From Acidobacteriaceae bacterium (lineage in GTDB: Bacteria; Acidobacteriota; Terriglobia; Terriglobales; Acidobacteriaceae), in contig PLHW01000030.1 of NCBI GenBank assembly GCA_003139095.1, positions 513 to 64,512 on the forward strand: DNA of 64,000 nucleotides. Reading direction: 5' to 3'. This document shows positions 1 through 10,506 of the stretch, in pieces. Position 1 is the stretch's first letter. Each line of letters begins with the position of its first letter. The notes under the pieces were generated by a model that saw nothing but the letters and a program-made list of their open reading frames with translations, was not told where the DNA came from and searched no databases. Position numbers and translations under genes: made by a program.

Positions 1-2835
1 TTCAACGCCGATTTCGACGGCGACCAGATGGCAGTGCACATCCCGCTCTCGCCGGAAGCGCAAGTCGAAGCCAGCGTTCTGATGCTGTCTTCGCACAATA
101 TTCTGTCGCCGGCGTCAGGCCAGCCCATCACCGTGCCCACGCAGGACATGGTGCTTGGCCTCTATTACCTGACCAAAGGCAAGCCGGGCGCGAAGGGCGA
201 AGGCCGCTCGTTCGCGAACATCGACGACGTTGTGATTGCTCTCGAAGCCGGTGAAGTCGAAACCCTGACCCCGATTCGTCTGCGCTATACGGGCGAGGTG
301 CTCGATCTAACCCAGGCATACGACGACCAGGATGTAAGCCACACCGACACCGTGCACTTCGATCGGGAATATATCAACACGACGGTTGGCCGTACGATTC
401 TGAACGACCACCTGCCCAAGACCGTTGCCGGACGCGAGCCGATGCCGTACATCAATGGCCTGCTCAAGAAAAAGGGCATCGGCCAGCTGGTGAACTACTG
501 CTATTTGCGCTACGGGCTCGAGACCACGGTCAAAATGCTCGACGAGATCAAGTCGCTTGGCTTCCGCTACGCTACGCGTGCTGGCTTGTCGATCGGCATC
601 GATGACATGGTCATCCCGGACAACAAAAAGACCCTGGTGAAAGACGCCGACAAGCAGGTCATCGCGGTCCAGCAACAATACCTGGACGGCGCGATCACCA
701 ACGGCGAGCGCTACAACAAGGTCATCGAAATCTGGTCGGCGATCACGGAGAAAGTTGCCGACGAAATGTTTAACCAGATGCAGAGACGTGACAAAGAGGG
801 CGATCTGAACCCGATTTACGTCATGGCCGACTCGGGCGCTCGTGGATCGAAGCAGCAGATTCGCCAGCTCTCCGGTATGCGCGGACTGATGGCCAAGCCG
901 ACGGGTGAAATTATCGAGACGCCGATCACGGCGAACTTCCGTGAAGGTCTTACGGTGCTCGAATACTTTATCTCGACGCACGGCGCGCGCAAGGGTCTGG
1001 CCGATACGGCGCTGAAGACCGCCGACTCGGGCTACCTGACGCGGCGTCTGGTCGACGTGGCGCAGGACGTGATCATCAGCGAGTACGACTGCGGCACGGT
1101 GGACGGGATTTTCGTCTCCGGTATCGTCGAAGCCGGCGAAATCATCGAACCGTTGCGCGACCGCATCGTCGGCCGCGTATCGCTCGAGAAGATCAAAGAC
1201 TACGACGGCCAGGTTGTCGTCGACGTCAACCAGGAGATCACCGAAGACCTGGCGGGCGCGATTCAGGCCGCCGGCATCGAGCGTGTGAAGATTCGCTCGG
1301 TGCTGACCTGCGAATCGAGACGCGGCGTCTGCGTCATGTGCTATGGACGTAACCTCGCGTCCGGCCGTCTCGTCGAACTGGGCGAGGCAACCGGCGTTAT
1401 CGCGGCGCAATCGATCGGCGAACCGGGAACACAGCTCACCATGCGTACCTTTCACATCGGCGGCACGGCATCGCGAGTTTCTGAGCAGTCGCGCCTCGAT
1501 GCCAAGAGCAACGGGCTGGTGCGCTTCATCAACATGCAGACCGTGAAGTCGAAGACCGGCGACCTGGTGGTGATGAACCGCCAGGGTTCGATCGCGGTGG
1601 TCGACGAAAAGGGCCGCGAGCGCGAGCGTTACGCGGTAGTATACGGCGCCAAGGTGAAGGTTACCGACGGTGGCCCCGTCCAACTTGGCCAGGCACTGGT
1701 CGAGTGGGACCCGTACACCTTCGCGATCCTCACCGAAATCGGGGGCACGGCGCAGTTCAAGGACCTGCAGGAAGGCATCACGCTGCACGAAGAAGTGGAC
1801 GAGGTCACCGGCCTGTCGCGGCACGTGGTCGCCGATTCGCCCGATGAAAAGCGCCAACCGGCAATTGTCATCAAGGGCAAGGCGAGCAAACGCTACCTGA
1901 TGCCGTCCCGCGCTCACCTCATGGTGCAGGACGGAGATGCGGTCTTCCCCGGCGATGTGCTGGCGAAGATTCCGCGTGAAACCACCAAGACCAAGGACAT
2001 CACGGGCGGTCTGCCGCGTGTGGTCGAATTGTTCGAGGCGCGCAAGCCGCGCGAAACCGCGGTCATCAGCGAAATCGATGGCGTAGTTCGCTTCGGCGAG
2101 GTTTCAAAAGGCCAGCGCAAACTTTATGTGACGGCCGACAACGGCACCGAGAAGGAATACTCGGTTCCGCGCGGCGTGCACATTAACGTGCAGGAAGGCG
2201 AGCGCGTCAAAGCGGGCGAACCGCTGATGGATGGGCCGCTCAATCCGCACGATATTCTGGCTGTGCTCGGCGAGAAAGAGCTCCAGGCGTACCTGGTGAA
2301 CGAAATCCAGGAAGTCTACCGGCTCCAGGGCGTCAACATTTCCGACAAGCACATCGAAGTGATTGTGCGCCAGATGATGCGCTGGGTGAAGGTTGAGGAC
2401 GTGGGCGACACGCAGTTCCTGCTCGAACAGCAAGTGGACAAGTTCCGTTTCCACGAGGAGAACGAGCGCGTCATTCGCGAAGGCGGCAAACCAGCCACCG
2501 GGCGTCCGCTGCTTCTTGGCATCACCAAGGCGTCGCTCTCGACCGATTCGTTCATCTCCGCCGCCTCCTTCCAGGAGACGACGCGCGTGCTGACCGAGGC
2601 TTCTATTCAGGGAGCCGTCGATCATCTGCGCGGGCTGAAGGAGAACGTGATCGTGGGCCGCTTGATTCCTGCCGGCACCGGTATGGAGTACTACCGCAAC
2701 GTGCGCCTCTCTCCAGAAATGGAAGAGGCCGCGCACAAGGTGCAGGAGGAAGTCTCGCATGCCTACGAAGAGGCCGAGCGCGCGCTCGAGCTCATGCGTC
2801 ATGAAGGCGAGACGGAAGAACTTGCTGCGGAGTAA
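1..2835 (+). CDS. rpoC: DNA-directed RNA polymerase subunit beta' (3' portion, truncated by window start)
   Basis: Frame 1 opens with [13 protein letters not shown] (catalytic NADFDGD motif) and continues with RpoC sequence to a stop at 2835. Confidence 0.98.
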   Translation, partial: FNADFDGDQMAVHIPLSPEAQVEASVLMLSSHNILSPASGQPITVPTQDMVLGLYYLTKGKPGAKGEGRSFANIDDVVIALEAGEVETLTPIRLRYTGEVLDLTQAYDDQDVSHTDTVHFDREYINTTVGRTILNDHLPKTVAGREPMPYINGLLKKKGIGQLVNYCYLRYGLETTVKMLDEIKSLGFRYATRAGLSIGIDDMVIPDNKKTLVKDADKQVIAVQQQYLDGAITNGERYNKVIEIWSAITEKVADEMFNQMQRRDKEGDLNPIYVMADSGARGSKQQIRQLSGMRGLMAKPTGEIIETPITANFREGLTVLEYFISTHGARKGLADTALKTADSGYLTRRLVDVAQDVIISEYDCGTVDGIFVSGIVEAGEIIEPLRDRIVGRVSLEKIKDYDGQVVVDVNQEITEDLAGAIQAAGIERVKIRSVLTCESRRGVCVMCYGRNLASGRLVELGEATGVIAAQSIGEPGTQLTMRTFHIGGTASRVSEQSRLDAKSNGLVRFINMQTVKSKTGDLVVMNRQGSIAVVDEKGRERERYAVVYGAKVKVTDGGPVQLGQALVEWDPYTFAILTEIGGTAQFKDLQEGITLHEEVDEVTGLSRHVVADSPDEKRQPAIVIKGKASKRYLMPSRAHLMVQDGDAVFPGDVLAKIPRETTKTKDITGGLPRVVELFEARKPRETAVISEIDGVVRFGEVSKGQRKLYVTADNGTEKEYSVPRGVHINVQEGERVKAGEPLMDGPLNPHDILAVLGEKELQAYLVNEIQEVYRLQGVNISDKHIEVIVRQMMRWVKVEDVGDTQFLLEQQVDKFRFHEENERVIREGGKPATGRPLLLGITKASLSTDSFISAASFQETTRVLTEASIQGAVDHLRGLKENVIVGRLIPAGTGMEYYRNVRLSPEMEEAAHKVQEEVSHAYEEAERALELMRHEGETEELAAE

Positions 2836-2854
2836 GATGGCCGCGTTTTGATAC

Positions 2855-2880
2855 AAAGGGGGCGACGACAGTCGCCCCTT
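2855..2880 (+). terminator. candidate stem-loop after rpoC
   Basis: AAGGGGGCGAC-gaca-GTCGCCCCTT just after the rpoC stop; T-tail weak. Confidence 0.5.
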
Positions 2881-2954
2881 ACCTTTAGGAAGAGAATGTG
2901 TCGTCAGATATTTGAATCAGCCAATTTATTGCAGACTGATTCTATGGATAATGT

Positions 2955-3941
2955 TTGCGTAACAACACGGCTCTCAACCCGATGGCTTTAGCCCTTGAAC
3001 CACCGCGTCTGACCGGCGAACCGGAGGACCCCAAGCGCGCGCCCGAGCCGATTCCCGGCGGCCTGATTCTGGCGCCCGCGCTGGGACGTTTCTGGCGCCT
3101 GTTTCGGCTGTCGGTCTGGCGCGCTTTCGAACATGACGCGTTCGCGATCGCCAAAGGCGGGGCCTATTCGTCGATCTTCACGTTCTTCCCGTTTTTGCTT
3201 GTGCTCGGTTCGGTGATGGCGACGGTTCGTCGCGGCGAAGTTTACCTGACGGAAATCTCCAACGCCCTCGGCAAAATTTTGCCGGCGGGCACATCGGCGG
3301 CGCTCGCCTATCTTCGCGGTAGCCCAAATCGGCCGGTGGGCCTGCTCGTCACCACGTCGCTGCTGACAATGTGGACTGCCTCGGGCGTCATCATCTCGTG
3401 GATGGACGGCTTCCGCCGCGCCTATCAGCTTCCGAAGACCTGGGGCCTGGTCAAGGAGCGGCTGATCGCTATGTCGCTCGTGCTGATGGCGGGGCTACCC
3501 CTGATGTTTTCCACCGTTCTGGTCGCGTTTGGCAGCCGCATCGAATTGCGCATCCTTTTTTATATTGGCCACGAATTTGGGCCGGTGATCTTTCTCCTGT
3601 GGGGCTTAATCCGCTGGATCATCGCGATTCTGACCAGCATTGCCGTGATGCAGCTTATCTACCATAATGCGGTGCCGCGCACGCAGCCCTGGCACAGCGT
3701 GTTGCCGGGCGCGGTGCTCGCCACGGCGATGTGGCTGCTTTCGACAGCATTGTTCGGGTGGTATTTGCAGCGCTATGCCAATTACAGCGTAATCTATGGC
3801 TCGCTGGGCGCGGGCATCGCGCTGCTCACTTGGATGTACCTCATTTCGCTGGTCGTGCTGATCGGCGCCGAGTTCAATGCGCTAATCTACCCGCGCGGGC
3901 TGGGGAAAGTGGCGCGGCGCACTGGCGATGAGAGCCGCTGA
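2955..3941 (+). CDS. YihY/virulence factor BrkB family membrane protein
   Basis: 328 aa, multiple TM segments, family-like AFxxDAFAIAKGGAYSSIFTFFPFLLV and YGSLGAGIALLTWMYLISLVVLIGAEFNA. Confidence 0.85.
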   Translation: MRNNTALNPMALALEPPRLTGEPEDPKRAPEPIPGGLILAPALGRFWRLFRLSVWRAFEHDAFAIAKGGAYSSIFTFFPFLLVLGSVMATVRRGEVYLTEISNALGKILPAGTSAALAYLRGSPNRPVGLLVTTSLLTMWTASGVIISWMDGFRRAYQLPKTWGLVKERLIAMSLVLMAGLPLMFSTVLVAFGSRIELRILFYIGHEFGPVIFLLWGLIRWIIAILTSIAVMQLIYHNAVPRTQPWHSVLPGAVLATAMWLLSTALFGWYLQRYANYSVIYGSLGAGIALLTWMYLISLVVLIGAEFNALIYPRGLGKVARRTGDESR

Positions 3942-5439
3942 CGTGAAAGCAAAAGTCCCATCGCCCGCAACGAGACTCCGCCGTGCAAAGATTGTCTGCA
4001 CCATCGGCCCAGCATGCGATTCCGAAGATTTCATTGCCGAATTGATGCGCCTCGGAATGGATGTTGCGCGCCTCAACTTTTCTCACGGAACTCATCCGGA
4101 GCATGCCAGGCGCATCCAGCGATTACGCGATACCGCGCGCAAGTTAAAACGCACGATCTGCATTTTGCAGGATCTGCAAGGCCCGAAGATCCGAACCGGG
4201 CGGTTGAAGAATGGCGCGCCCGTCGAACTGGAGCGGGGAAGCCGGCTGACGATCACGACGCGCGAAGTGGTGGGCAGCGCGGCGATGATCTCTACGGACT
4301 TTTCCGGTCTTGCGCGAGAAGTCGAGCCGGGCGCCCGCGTGCTCCTATCGGACGGGCGCATCGAGCTCAAAGTTCGCGCGGTTCGCGGCGAAGACGTGGA
4401 GTGCGAAGTCCTCAACGGAGGCATGCTCGGCGAGCACCAGGGTATCAACCTGCCCGGCGCGGCGGTTGCCATCCCCGCTCTGACCGTCAAAGACAAACTC
4501 GATCTCCAGTTCGGATTGAAACACGGAGTCGATGTCGTCGCGCTCTCTTTTGTCCGCTCGGCCGACGACATCCGGATGGCGAAGGAACTGATGCGGGGCT
4601 TCGGGAAATCGGTTCCGATTGTCGCCAAGCTGGAAAAGCCCCAAGCCATCGAGCAACTGGAAGAGATTCTCGAAGCGGCGGACGGCGTCATGATCGCACG
4701 CGGCGACTTGGGCGTGGAATTGCCGCCCGAGAAAGTTCCCATTATCCAAAAGCAGGTGATTCAGCGTGCCAGTGTGTGGCGCAAGCCGGTCATCACCGCG
4801 ACCCAGATGCTGGAATCGATGACCGAAAACCCGCGCCCCACGCGGGCGGAGGCGAGCGATGTGGCCAACGCTATTTTCGACGGCACCGATGCGGTCATGC
4901 TTTCCGGCGAGACCGCCAGCGGCCGCTACCCGCGCGAGGCCGTTGCCATGATGGCGCGCATCATTCTGGAAGCGGAAGCGAGCATTGCGCAATCGCCGGC
5001 CGTACTGCGGCGGCGGCACGAGAATCGCCGTTACTCGATCGCCGAAACGATTTGCGAGTCGATCGCGCACGCGGCCGAAGATTTGCCGATGCGCGCCATC
5101 GCGGTTTTCACCGAGAGTGGAAATACGGCGCGCATGTTATCCAAGCACCGGCCAAGGGTCTGCATCTATGCCTTCAGTCGTAACTTGGAAGTTTGCAATC
5201 GTATGAACGCGCTTTGGGGCGTGCATCCTGTTCACAAAGAGAAATGGGAATCGGCTGAGTCGATGCTCCAGACCGCCGAGATGGAACTACTGCCGAAGGG
5301 ACTGATCCACGACGGAGAGGTGCTCGGCCTGGTCGCAGGAACGAAGCTCACTTCAGGCGCGACCAATTTTATGCGGCTGCACACGGTGGGAGAGAAGGAT
5401 GGGCCGCCGACGAAGCGCCACCGCAAGCCAAGAGCATAG
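3928..5439 (+). CDS. pyk: pyruvate kinase
   Basis: RRAKIVCTIGPA, LQDLQGPKIRTG, VAKLEKPQAIEQLEEI, MIARGDLGVELP, KPVITATQMLESM; 14 bp overlap with preceding gene. Confidence 0.97.
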   Translation: MRAADVKAKVPSPATRLRRAKIVCTIGPACDSEDFIAELMRLGMDVARLNFSHGTHPEHARRIQRLRDTARKLKRTICILQDLQGPKIRTGRLKNGAPVELERGSRLTITTREVVGSAAMISTDFSGLAREVEPGARVLLSDGRIELKVRAVRGEDVECEVLNGGMLGEHQGINLPGAAVAIPALTVKDKLDLQFGLKHGVDVVALSFVRSADDIRMAKELMRGFGKSVPIVAKLEKPQAIEQLEEILEAADGVMIARGDLGVELPPEKVPIIQKQVIQRASVWRKPVITATQMLESMTENPRPTRAEASDVANAIFDGTDAVMLSGETASGRYPREAVAMMARIILEAEASIAQSPAVLRRRHENRRYSIAETICESIAHAAEDLPMRAIAVFTESGNTARMLSKHRPRVCIYAFSRNLEVCNRMNALWGVHPVHKEKWESAESMLQTAEMELLPKGLIHDGEVLGLVAGTKLTSGATNFMRLHTVGEKDGPPTKRHRKPRA

Positions 5440-5456
5440 CCACGGGGTTCACCGAG

Positions 5457-6152
5457 ATGCGCGGGGAATTCGTCCCTTCTATGGAAACCATCAACTCATT
5501 CTTCGCTCAGGATATTGATCCTCAGGTCCGCGGCTGGGTACATACCCCGCATAATCCGCGCGGCGATGCGCTGATCCTGACGCACGGCGCGGGCGGCAAT
5601 TGCACGGCGCCTTTGCTGGTTGCGCTTGCCGAAACTTTCTGTGGGCATGGTTTCACCGTCCTGCGCTGCGATCTTCCCTTCCGGCAGGAGCGGCGAACCG
5701 GCCTTCCATTTCCTGGAAATGCCGCGCGCGACCGGGCGGGGCTGCACAATGCCGTCGCGGCGATGCGTAAGGTGGTAAGCGGCAAAATGTTTCTTGGCGG
5801 ACATTCGTACGGAGGGAGACAAGCCACACTGCGCTGCTCGGAAGAGCACGATCTTGTTTCTGGATTACTGCTGCTTTCGTATCCGCTGCATCCGCCCCGC
5901 AAGCCAGAGCAACTGCGCATTCAGCACCTGCCAAATCTGCGCACACCGAGTCTGTTCGTACATGGAACGCGCGATCCGTTCGGCGGCATCGAGGAGATGA
6001 AGAAAGCGCTACAGTTAATTCCCGCAAGAAACGAACTAATGGAAGTGGACGGCGTGGGGCACGATCTGGGCTTCAAAGGGAAGAGCCGTAATGACGAGCT
6101 ACCCGCGCGGATCGTTGCGGCTTTTCGACGCCTTAACCAGATCAACTCTTAG
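5457..6152 (+). CDS. alpha/beta hydrolase (Tex30/KANL3- or dienelactone-hydrolase-like)
   Basis: LILTHGAGGN, GGHSYGGRQA nucleophile elbow, LFVHGTRDPFG, VDGVGHDLGF. Confidence 0.8.
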   Translation: MRGEFVPSMETINSFFAQDIDPQVRGWVHTPHNPRGDALILTHGAGGNCTAPLLVALAETFCGHGFTVLRCDLPFRQERRTGLPFPGNAARDRAGLHNAVAAMRKVVSGKMFLGGHSYGGRQATLRCSEEHDLVSGLLLLSYPLHPPRKPEQLRIQHLPNLRTPSLFVHGTRDPFGGIEEMKKALQLIPARNELMEVDGVGHDLGFKGKSRNDELPARIVAAFRRLNQINS

Positions 6153-6441
6153 CGTCGGGACTTCTCTGCTCGCTGGTTTTAGGCGGCGACTTTGGCGGCT
6201 CTTCCTTCGCGGGCGGTTTGTTTGGAACGCACATCAGATACGTTGGACCCATCATCTGTGGATTGGGCGGGTTCACCGCTTGGATGTGATAGCCCGCGGG
6301 GCAGGTTTGACCGGGGAGCATCTCGCATCCGCTGACGCCGTAATGAGTCACAGTCTTGCACGCTGGGGCCTCGCCCGCCGCATTCGCGGACATGAGCGCG
6401 ACCGCAATCCCCCAACCTGCACAGAGCCGACGAAGCATCAT
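6142..6441 (-). CDS. small secreted hypothetical protein
   Basis: 99 aa with signal-peptide-like N-terminus and several Cys; 11 bp convergent overlap with previous gene. Confidence 0.45.
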   Translation of the reverse strand: MMLRRLCAGWGIAVALMSANAAGEAPACKTVTHYGVSGCEMLPGQTCPAGYHIQAVNPPNPQMMGPTYLMCVPNKPPAKEEPPKSPPKTSEQRSPDAKS

Positions 6442-6473
6442 TGGGTCTCCTTCACTGAGTTCGTAGTATTTGC

Positions 6474-7313
6474 CTAATTCACCCAGCCCGATTTCCCTCC
6501 GCCGTTTGTCTTGTCTTCCTCGTCGGGAGGGATGTAGTTGCCGTGCTCGTCGAAAGTGACTTTGCGGTCGTGCTTGCGCATGTAGACCTCGAACTTCTTC
6601 GCGGCGCGCCGCCTCTTCCAGCGATAGTACGAGTTCCGCACGCCGAAATATTGTTCGGAAGCCGTATGAGTGAGGCCACGGCGCGGCGCGAACTTCACGA
6701 AGAGGAATCCAAAGAGCAGTCCGCCGAGGTGCGCAAAATTCGCAACGCCGTTTTGCGTGGGATCGAAGATGGCATAAATCGCGATTACGATCCAGATTCC
6801 GACCACGTACTTGGCCTTGATCGAAAACGGCAGCGGAAACAGATACATTTCCTGGTTAGCATAGAGAATGCCGAAAGCCATCAGCAAGCCAAAGATGCCG
6901 CCGGAAGCGCCCACCGTGGCCGTGTTCGGGCTCATGCCGAGGAAATGGGTGTAGGAGACGGCAACAGTGACAAGCGCCGCCCCCACTACGCAGAACAGGT
7001 AGCACTCAATGAAGCGCCGCGAACCCCAGTCGCGCTCGAGATAAGCGCCGATGAACCAGAGCGTCAGCATGTTGAAGAACAGGTGACTCCATCCCGCATG
7101 CAGCACTGAATAGGTGACGAGTTGCCAGAACTCGCCTTTCATTACGAAAACGGGGATGAGCGCAAACCATTCATCGACCCAGCGCAGGTCGACGGAAAAG
7201 ACGCGCCGCAGGATCAGTTCGGCGAAGAAGATTGCGGTGCATGTAATGATGATGCGCCGGACCCATCCGGCGAAGGGCGGGAAGCTGAACGAAATGGTGC
7301 CGCCGCGTTTCAT
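6474..7313 (-). CDS. rhomboid family intramembrane serine protease
   Basis: GASGGIFGLLMAFG catalytic motif, HLFFNMLTLWFIG, AHLGGLLFGFLF; start set at MKRGG within the longer ORF. Confidence 0.9.
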   Translation of the reverse strand: MKRGGTISFSFPPFAGWVRRIIITCTAIFFAELILRRVFSVDLRWVDEWFALIPVFVMKGEFWQLVTYSVLHAGWSHLFFNMLTLWFIGAYLERDWGSRRFIECYLFCVVGAALVTVAVSYTHFLGMSPNTATVGASGGIFGLLMAFGILYANQEMYLFPLPFSIKAKYVVGIWIVIAIYAIFDPTQNGVANFAHLGGLLFGFLFVKFAPRRGLTHTASEQYFGVRNSYYRWKRRRAAKKFEVYMRKHDRKVTFDEHGNYIPPDEEDKTNGGGKSGWVN

Positions 7314-7324
7314 CGAAGTTCCAT

Positions 7325-7419
7325 GTTTCAAAGGTCTCAAGGTCTCAAGGTTTCAAAGAAAAACCGCGCGCCGCAGGTCTTAACTTTGAGACCTTGCCCC
7401 TTGAAACTCTGAAACCTTG
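7325..7419. repeat. palindromic array of period-8 units (GGTYTCAA)n and inverse
   Basis: gtttcaaa ggtctcaa ggtctcaa ggtttcaa, then inverted arm ctttgagaccttgccccttgaaactctgaaaccttg. Confidence 0.75.
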
Positions 7420-7422
7420 TTC

Positions 7423-8892
7423 CTACCTTTCCGGCTCGGGCACAACGGGCAGGCTGCGATGGCCAGCGGCGTCGAGCGCGCGGACGGCGAATATCACATT
7501 ATCCTTCGAAACCGGCAGAGTTGCACGCGCGCCACTGCTGACCATTTGGACGTGCTCCCAATCGGAGGCGGTAGTGGAGCGCCAGAGTACCTCGTACGAG
7601 GTCGCGCCGGGAGACGGATTCCACGTAAGTGTCGTGTCGTTTTCCAGTTGCTTCGTAAGGATCTTCACGCTGGTGGGCGGAGCAGGGGCGGAAGCGAGCG
7701 AGGCGAGGGTCGCGGCATTCAGCCTAGCGACGTGGGCTATGAAGTCGAAGTTGACGAACTTAGGCAGGTCGCCATACTCGATGCCGTTCTCGGTGCGCAC
7801 ATCCTGATGCTGGTGGTTATAGTCTTCACGGAATTCGGTGAAGCGGACGGCGGCGAAGCCTTGCTGATTGAATGAGAGATGGTCTCCGCCACGCAGAAAG
7901 CGGTCGAGGCGGAAGATCGTCAGCGGACTGACGCCTGTGTTATACGTGCGGCCAACATCGACGATATAGCGAGCGAGTTCGCGGGAAGGCGAGTCGCTCT
8001 CGCCGCCGAGGGCGCGAATGCGCTTGATCTCGGCGTCGGTGGCGGCGTTCGGGAGGCCCTCGGAGAACACGCGCACAACGCTTGCATCCTGCTGCGGATT
8101 GCGGTCGCCGCCAACGATATCGTTGTTCAGCACGGCTTCGATCTTCCATCCCTGCTGCTTTGCCATTTGGGCAAAGTGTTTGCTGCCGTTCAAGCCCTGT
8201 TCTTCGCCCGCGACTGTGAGGAAGATGATGGTCGCAGGAAACCGGGCTTGGGACGCGGCTTTGCTGAGGACACGGGCGCATTCCAGGCTGACGGCTGTGC
8301 CGCTGCCGTCGTCGTTGGCCCCGGGCGCGGGATCGGTGCCGTTGAAGGTGTCGCTGTTGCGGGAATCGTAGTGACCGCTTACCAGGACGATACGATCGGC
8401 CTGTTCCGGGTCGGAGCCGCGCAGGATGGCATAAACGTTGGTGATCTGCGTGGGAGTCTTGATGCGCTCCTGAGGCTGCTCGATGAAGGAGTCGGTCCTG
8501 ACCTCAAGGCAGCCGCTGCAGTCTTTGGAATAGCGCTCAAACTCGGACTTGATCCAATTGCGAGCCGCGCCGACTCCTGTGCCGGCTTTGACTGAGGCTT
8601 CATCCTGCGGGGAAATGGTGGAGCGGTTGCCGAAGCTGACGAGCTTGTCGATGGTCTGGCGAATGCGCTCGGGCGAGACCTGCTTGATCGCCTCGGCGAT
8701 GCGAGGGTCGGGTGCCTGGGCCGCTGCAACGGTTGCGCCGGGCGCGTTGCGAGCCGGCTTTTCCCGTCCCTGGCACAAATGGGGGCAGCAGACCAATGCC
8801 AACGCGACCGCGCCGACGGTTTCGATGAACCTTTGAGAGCGACCCTTGTGGAGAACTTTTGGCAGCGAACGAGAATTTTCCGCGTAACCCAC
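7423..8892 (-). CDS. M28 family metallopeptidase with C-terminal FN3-like region
   Basis: VLVSGHYDSRNSD, PGANDDGSGTAVSLE, LTVAGEEQGLNGS zinc-ligand motifs. Confidence 0.9.
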   Translation of the reverse strand: MGYAENSRSLPKVLHKGRSQRFIETVGAVALALVCCPHLCQGREKPARNAPGATVAAAQAPDPRIAEAIKQVSPERIRQTIDKLVSFGNRSTISPQDEASVKAGTGVGAARNWIKSEFERYSKDCSGCLEVRTDSFIEQPQERIKTPTQITNVYAILRGSDPEQADRIVLVSGHYDSRNSDTFNGTDPAPGANDDGSGTAVSLECARVLSKAASQARFPATIIFLTVAGEEQGLNGSKHFAQMAKQQGWKIEAVLNNDIVGGDRNPQQDASVVRVFSEGLPNAATDAEIKRIRALGGESDSPSRELARYIVDVGRTYNTGVSPLTIFRLDRFLRGGDHLSFNQQGFAAVRFTEFREDYNHQHQDVRTENGIEYGDLPKFVNFDFIAHVARLNAATLASLASAPAPPTSVKILTKQLENDTTLTWNPSPGATSYEVLWRSTTASDWEHVQMVSSGARATLPVSKDNVIFAVRALDAAGHRSLPVVPEPER

Positions 8893-8953
8893 TTGACCTT
8901 TACCTCACGAAGAAACTAAATATAACAGGGGACTACGAGTCTGGAGGAAAGCA

Positions 8954-9172
8954 ATGGTGTATTGTCCTGAATGCGAGACCGATCTTGACATCGATGAGGA
9001 TGAGGTCGATGAAGGAGCGGTGGTCTCGTGCCCGGAGTGCGGTTCGGACTTCGAGGTGATCACGGTGAATCCCATCGAACTCAAGATGGTCGGTGAAGAC
9101 GAGATCGCCGACGTAGACGAAGAGGACGAAGACGCGGTCAAGGAAGACGCCGAGGACGAGGACGAACTCTGA
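8954..9172 (+). CDS. LysW-like / CPxCG zinc-ribbon acidic mini-protein
   Basis: 72 aa: MVYCPECETDLDIDEDEVDEGAVVSCPECGSDFEVITVNPIELK plus Asp/Glu-rich tail; two CPEC pairs arranged as in the LysW amino-group carrier family. Confidence 0.75.
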   Translation: MVYCPECETDLDIDEDEVDEGAVVSCPECGSDFEVITVNPIELKMVGEDEIADVDEEDEDAVKEDAEDEDEL

Positions 9173-9195
9173 GCACGCGATGGAGACATGGGCGC

Positions 9196-9594
9196 TTGCG
9201 GCGTATCAGGCTGATTGTGGGCGGAGCCTTGTGCTTCGCGGCTCTGTCGGTTGCTTTGCCGGCGGTTCTGGCCCATGGCGCGGAGCGCGGCAAGCCGAGT
9301 CCATACGCGCTGATCTTCGGGACGGTGTGGGATCCTGACGGTCATCCGTTGTATGCGGTGCAGGTGAAGATCCGGCGCGCGGACCAGAAGAAAGCGCGCT
9401 GGGAGCTGTATTCCGATCATAATGGCGAGTTCGCGCAGCGCGTTCCGGTTGGGCCCGCAGACTACATCGTCTGGGCCGACGTGAAAAGGTACAAGCTGGA
9501 CGATGGGCGGAAGTTGCAGGCCGGGACTGAAGTCAAGGTACATATTGACGGCGACGAGCGGAGCGACATCGGGCTGCACTTGAGTTGGCGATAG
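9196..9594 (+). CDS. secreted carboxypeptidase-regulatory-like domain protein
   Basis: Signal-like N-terminus, FGTVWDPDGHPLYAVQVKI; TTG start as in ORF track, true start uncertain. Confidence 0.6.
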   Translation: MRRIRLIVGGALCFAALSVALPAVLAHGAERGKPSPYALIFGTVWDPDGHPLYAVQVKIRRADQKKARWELYSDHNGEFAQRVPVGPADYIVWADVKRYKLDDGRKLQAGTEVKVHIDGDERSDIGLHLSWR

Positions 9595-9674
9595 TCTTCG
9601 CGGGTGAGTTGGCAGTCGCCGATGCATCTCATTGGCAGTAGCCAAGGCGCGCTGGAAACGGCAGAATAGATAGC

Positions 9675-10097
9675 ATGAAGAAGACTGTCATTGCGGGTTT
9701 GCTGGGAGCGCTCGCTATCGGCTTGCTGGCCGTTGTTGTCTCGCTGGTCGTGTTCGACTCGCTCGCGCAACCTGCGCTGGCTGCGCAGCTATTTGGACGC
9801 GAACCGAAGAAGGAAGACAAGACTCGCGTGCTCACGGGCAAGGTTATGGACAACGGCGACAATCCGTTACCGAACGCGGTTGTGTACCTGACCAACACGC
9901 GCGACCATTCGGTGAAGACCTACATTGTGAGCGGCGAAGGGACTTACCGATTCCCTGCTTTGCAACCCACGATCGACTACGAGGTTTATGCGCAGTACAA
10001 CAAGCGCAGAAGCCATACGAAGACGGTGAGCCAGTTCGACAATCGGCAGCAGGTTTACATCGACCTGAAGATCGATACGAAGGGCGAAACGCAGTAG
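9675..10097 (+). CDS. secreted carboxypeptidase-regulatory-like domain protein
   Basis: MKKTVIAGLLGALAIG...LTGKVMDNGDNPLPNAVVYLTNTRD...GEGTYRFPALQP. Confidence 0.7.
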   Translation: MKKTVIAGLLGALAIGLLAVVVSLVVFDSLAQPALAAQLFGREPKKEDKTRVLTGKVMDNGDNPLPNAVVYLTNTRDHSVKTYIVSGEGTYRFPALQPTIDYEVYAQYNKRRSHTKTVSQFDNRQQVYIDLKIDTKGETQ

Positions 10098-10125
10098 AGC
10101 TAGCCTGTCTTATCCCCCCTGGAGT

Positions 10126-10349
10126 GGTCTTTGAAAACAAAGGAGTTGTGCGCAAATTTCCGTCAGGTCTTTGAGGAATAAGGAGTTACGGGAATGGCGA
10201 TGCGGTTGCTTGTAAGTTATTGTATTTAATACAGTTGTTGGAAGTTTTATGCTTTTATGGTTACTAAAAGGTAACGGTAGGAATTTGGTCTTTGAAAACA
10301 AAGGACTTATCGGATCGATTTCCGCTAGGTCTTTGAGGAATAAGGAGTT
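10126..10349. repeat. four copies of a ~22-mer GGTCTTTGARRAAYAAAGGAGTT in a nested direct duplication
   Basis: Copies at 10126, 10166, 10287 and 10328; pairs (1,2) and (3,4) form two ~70 bp diverged direct repeats. Confidence 0.85.
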
Positions 10350-10506
10350 GCTGGAATCTAGGAGGTGTGGCGCGGGAAGAATGCCCTTGACCGCTGAGTT
10401 CGCAGAGAAAACCGGCGGAGTGCGCAGAGGAACCCCGTGGGTTGGGTTCGGCACTGGTAAGCCGCCGTGATCCATAATTGCGTGGGACTCAATATTGCGT
10501 GGGGAG

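Noticed and set aside
307-1917. 536-aa minus-strand ORF antisense to rpoC
   Set aside because: Shadow ORF in GC-rich coding DNA; the plus frame is unambiguous RpoC
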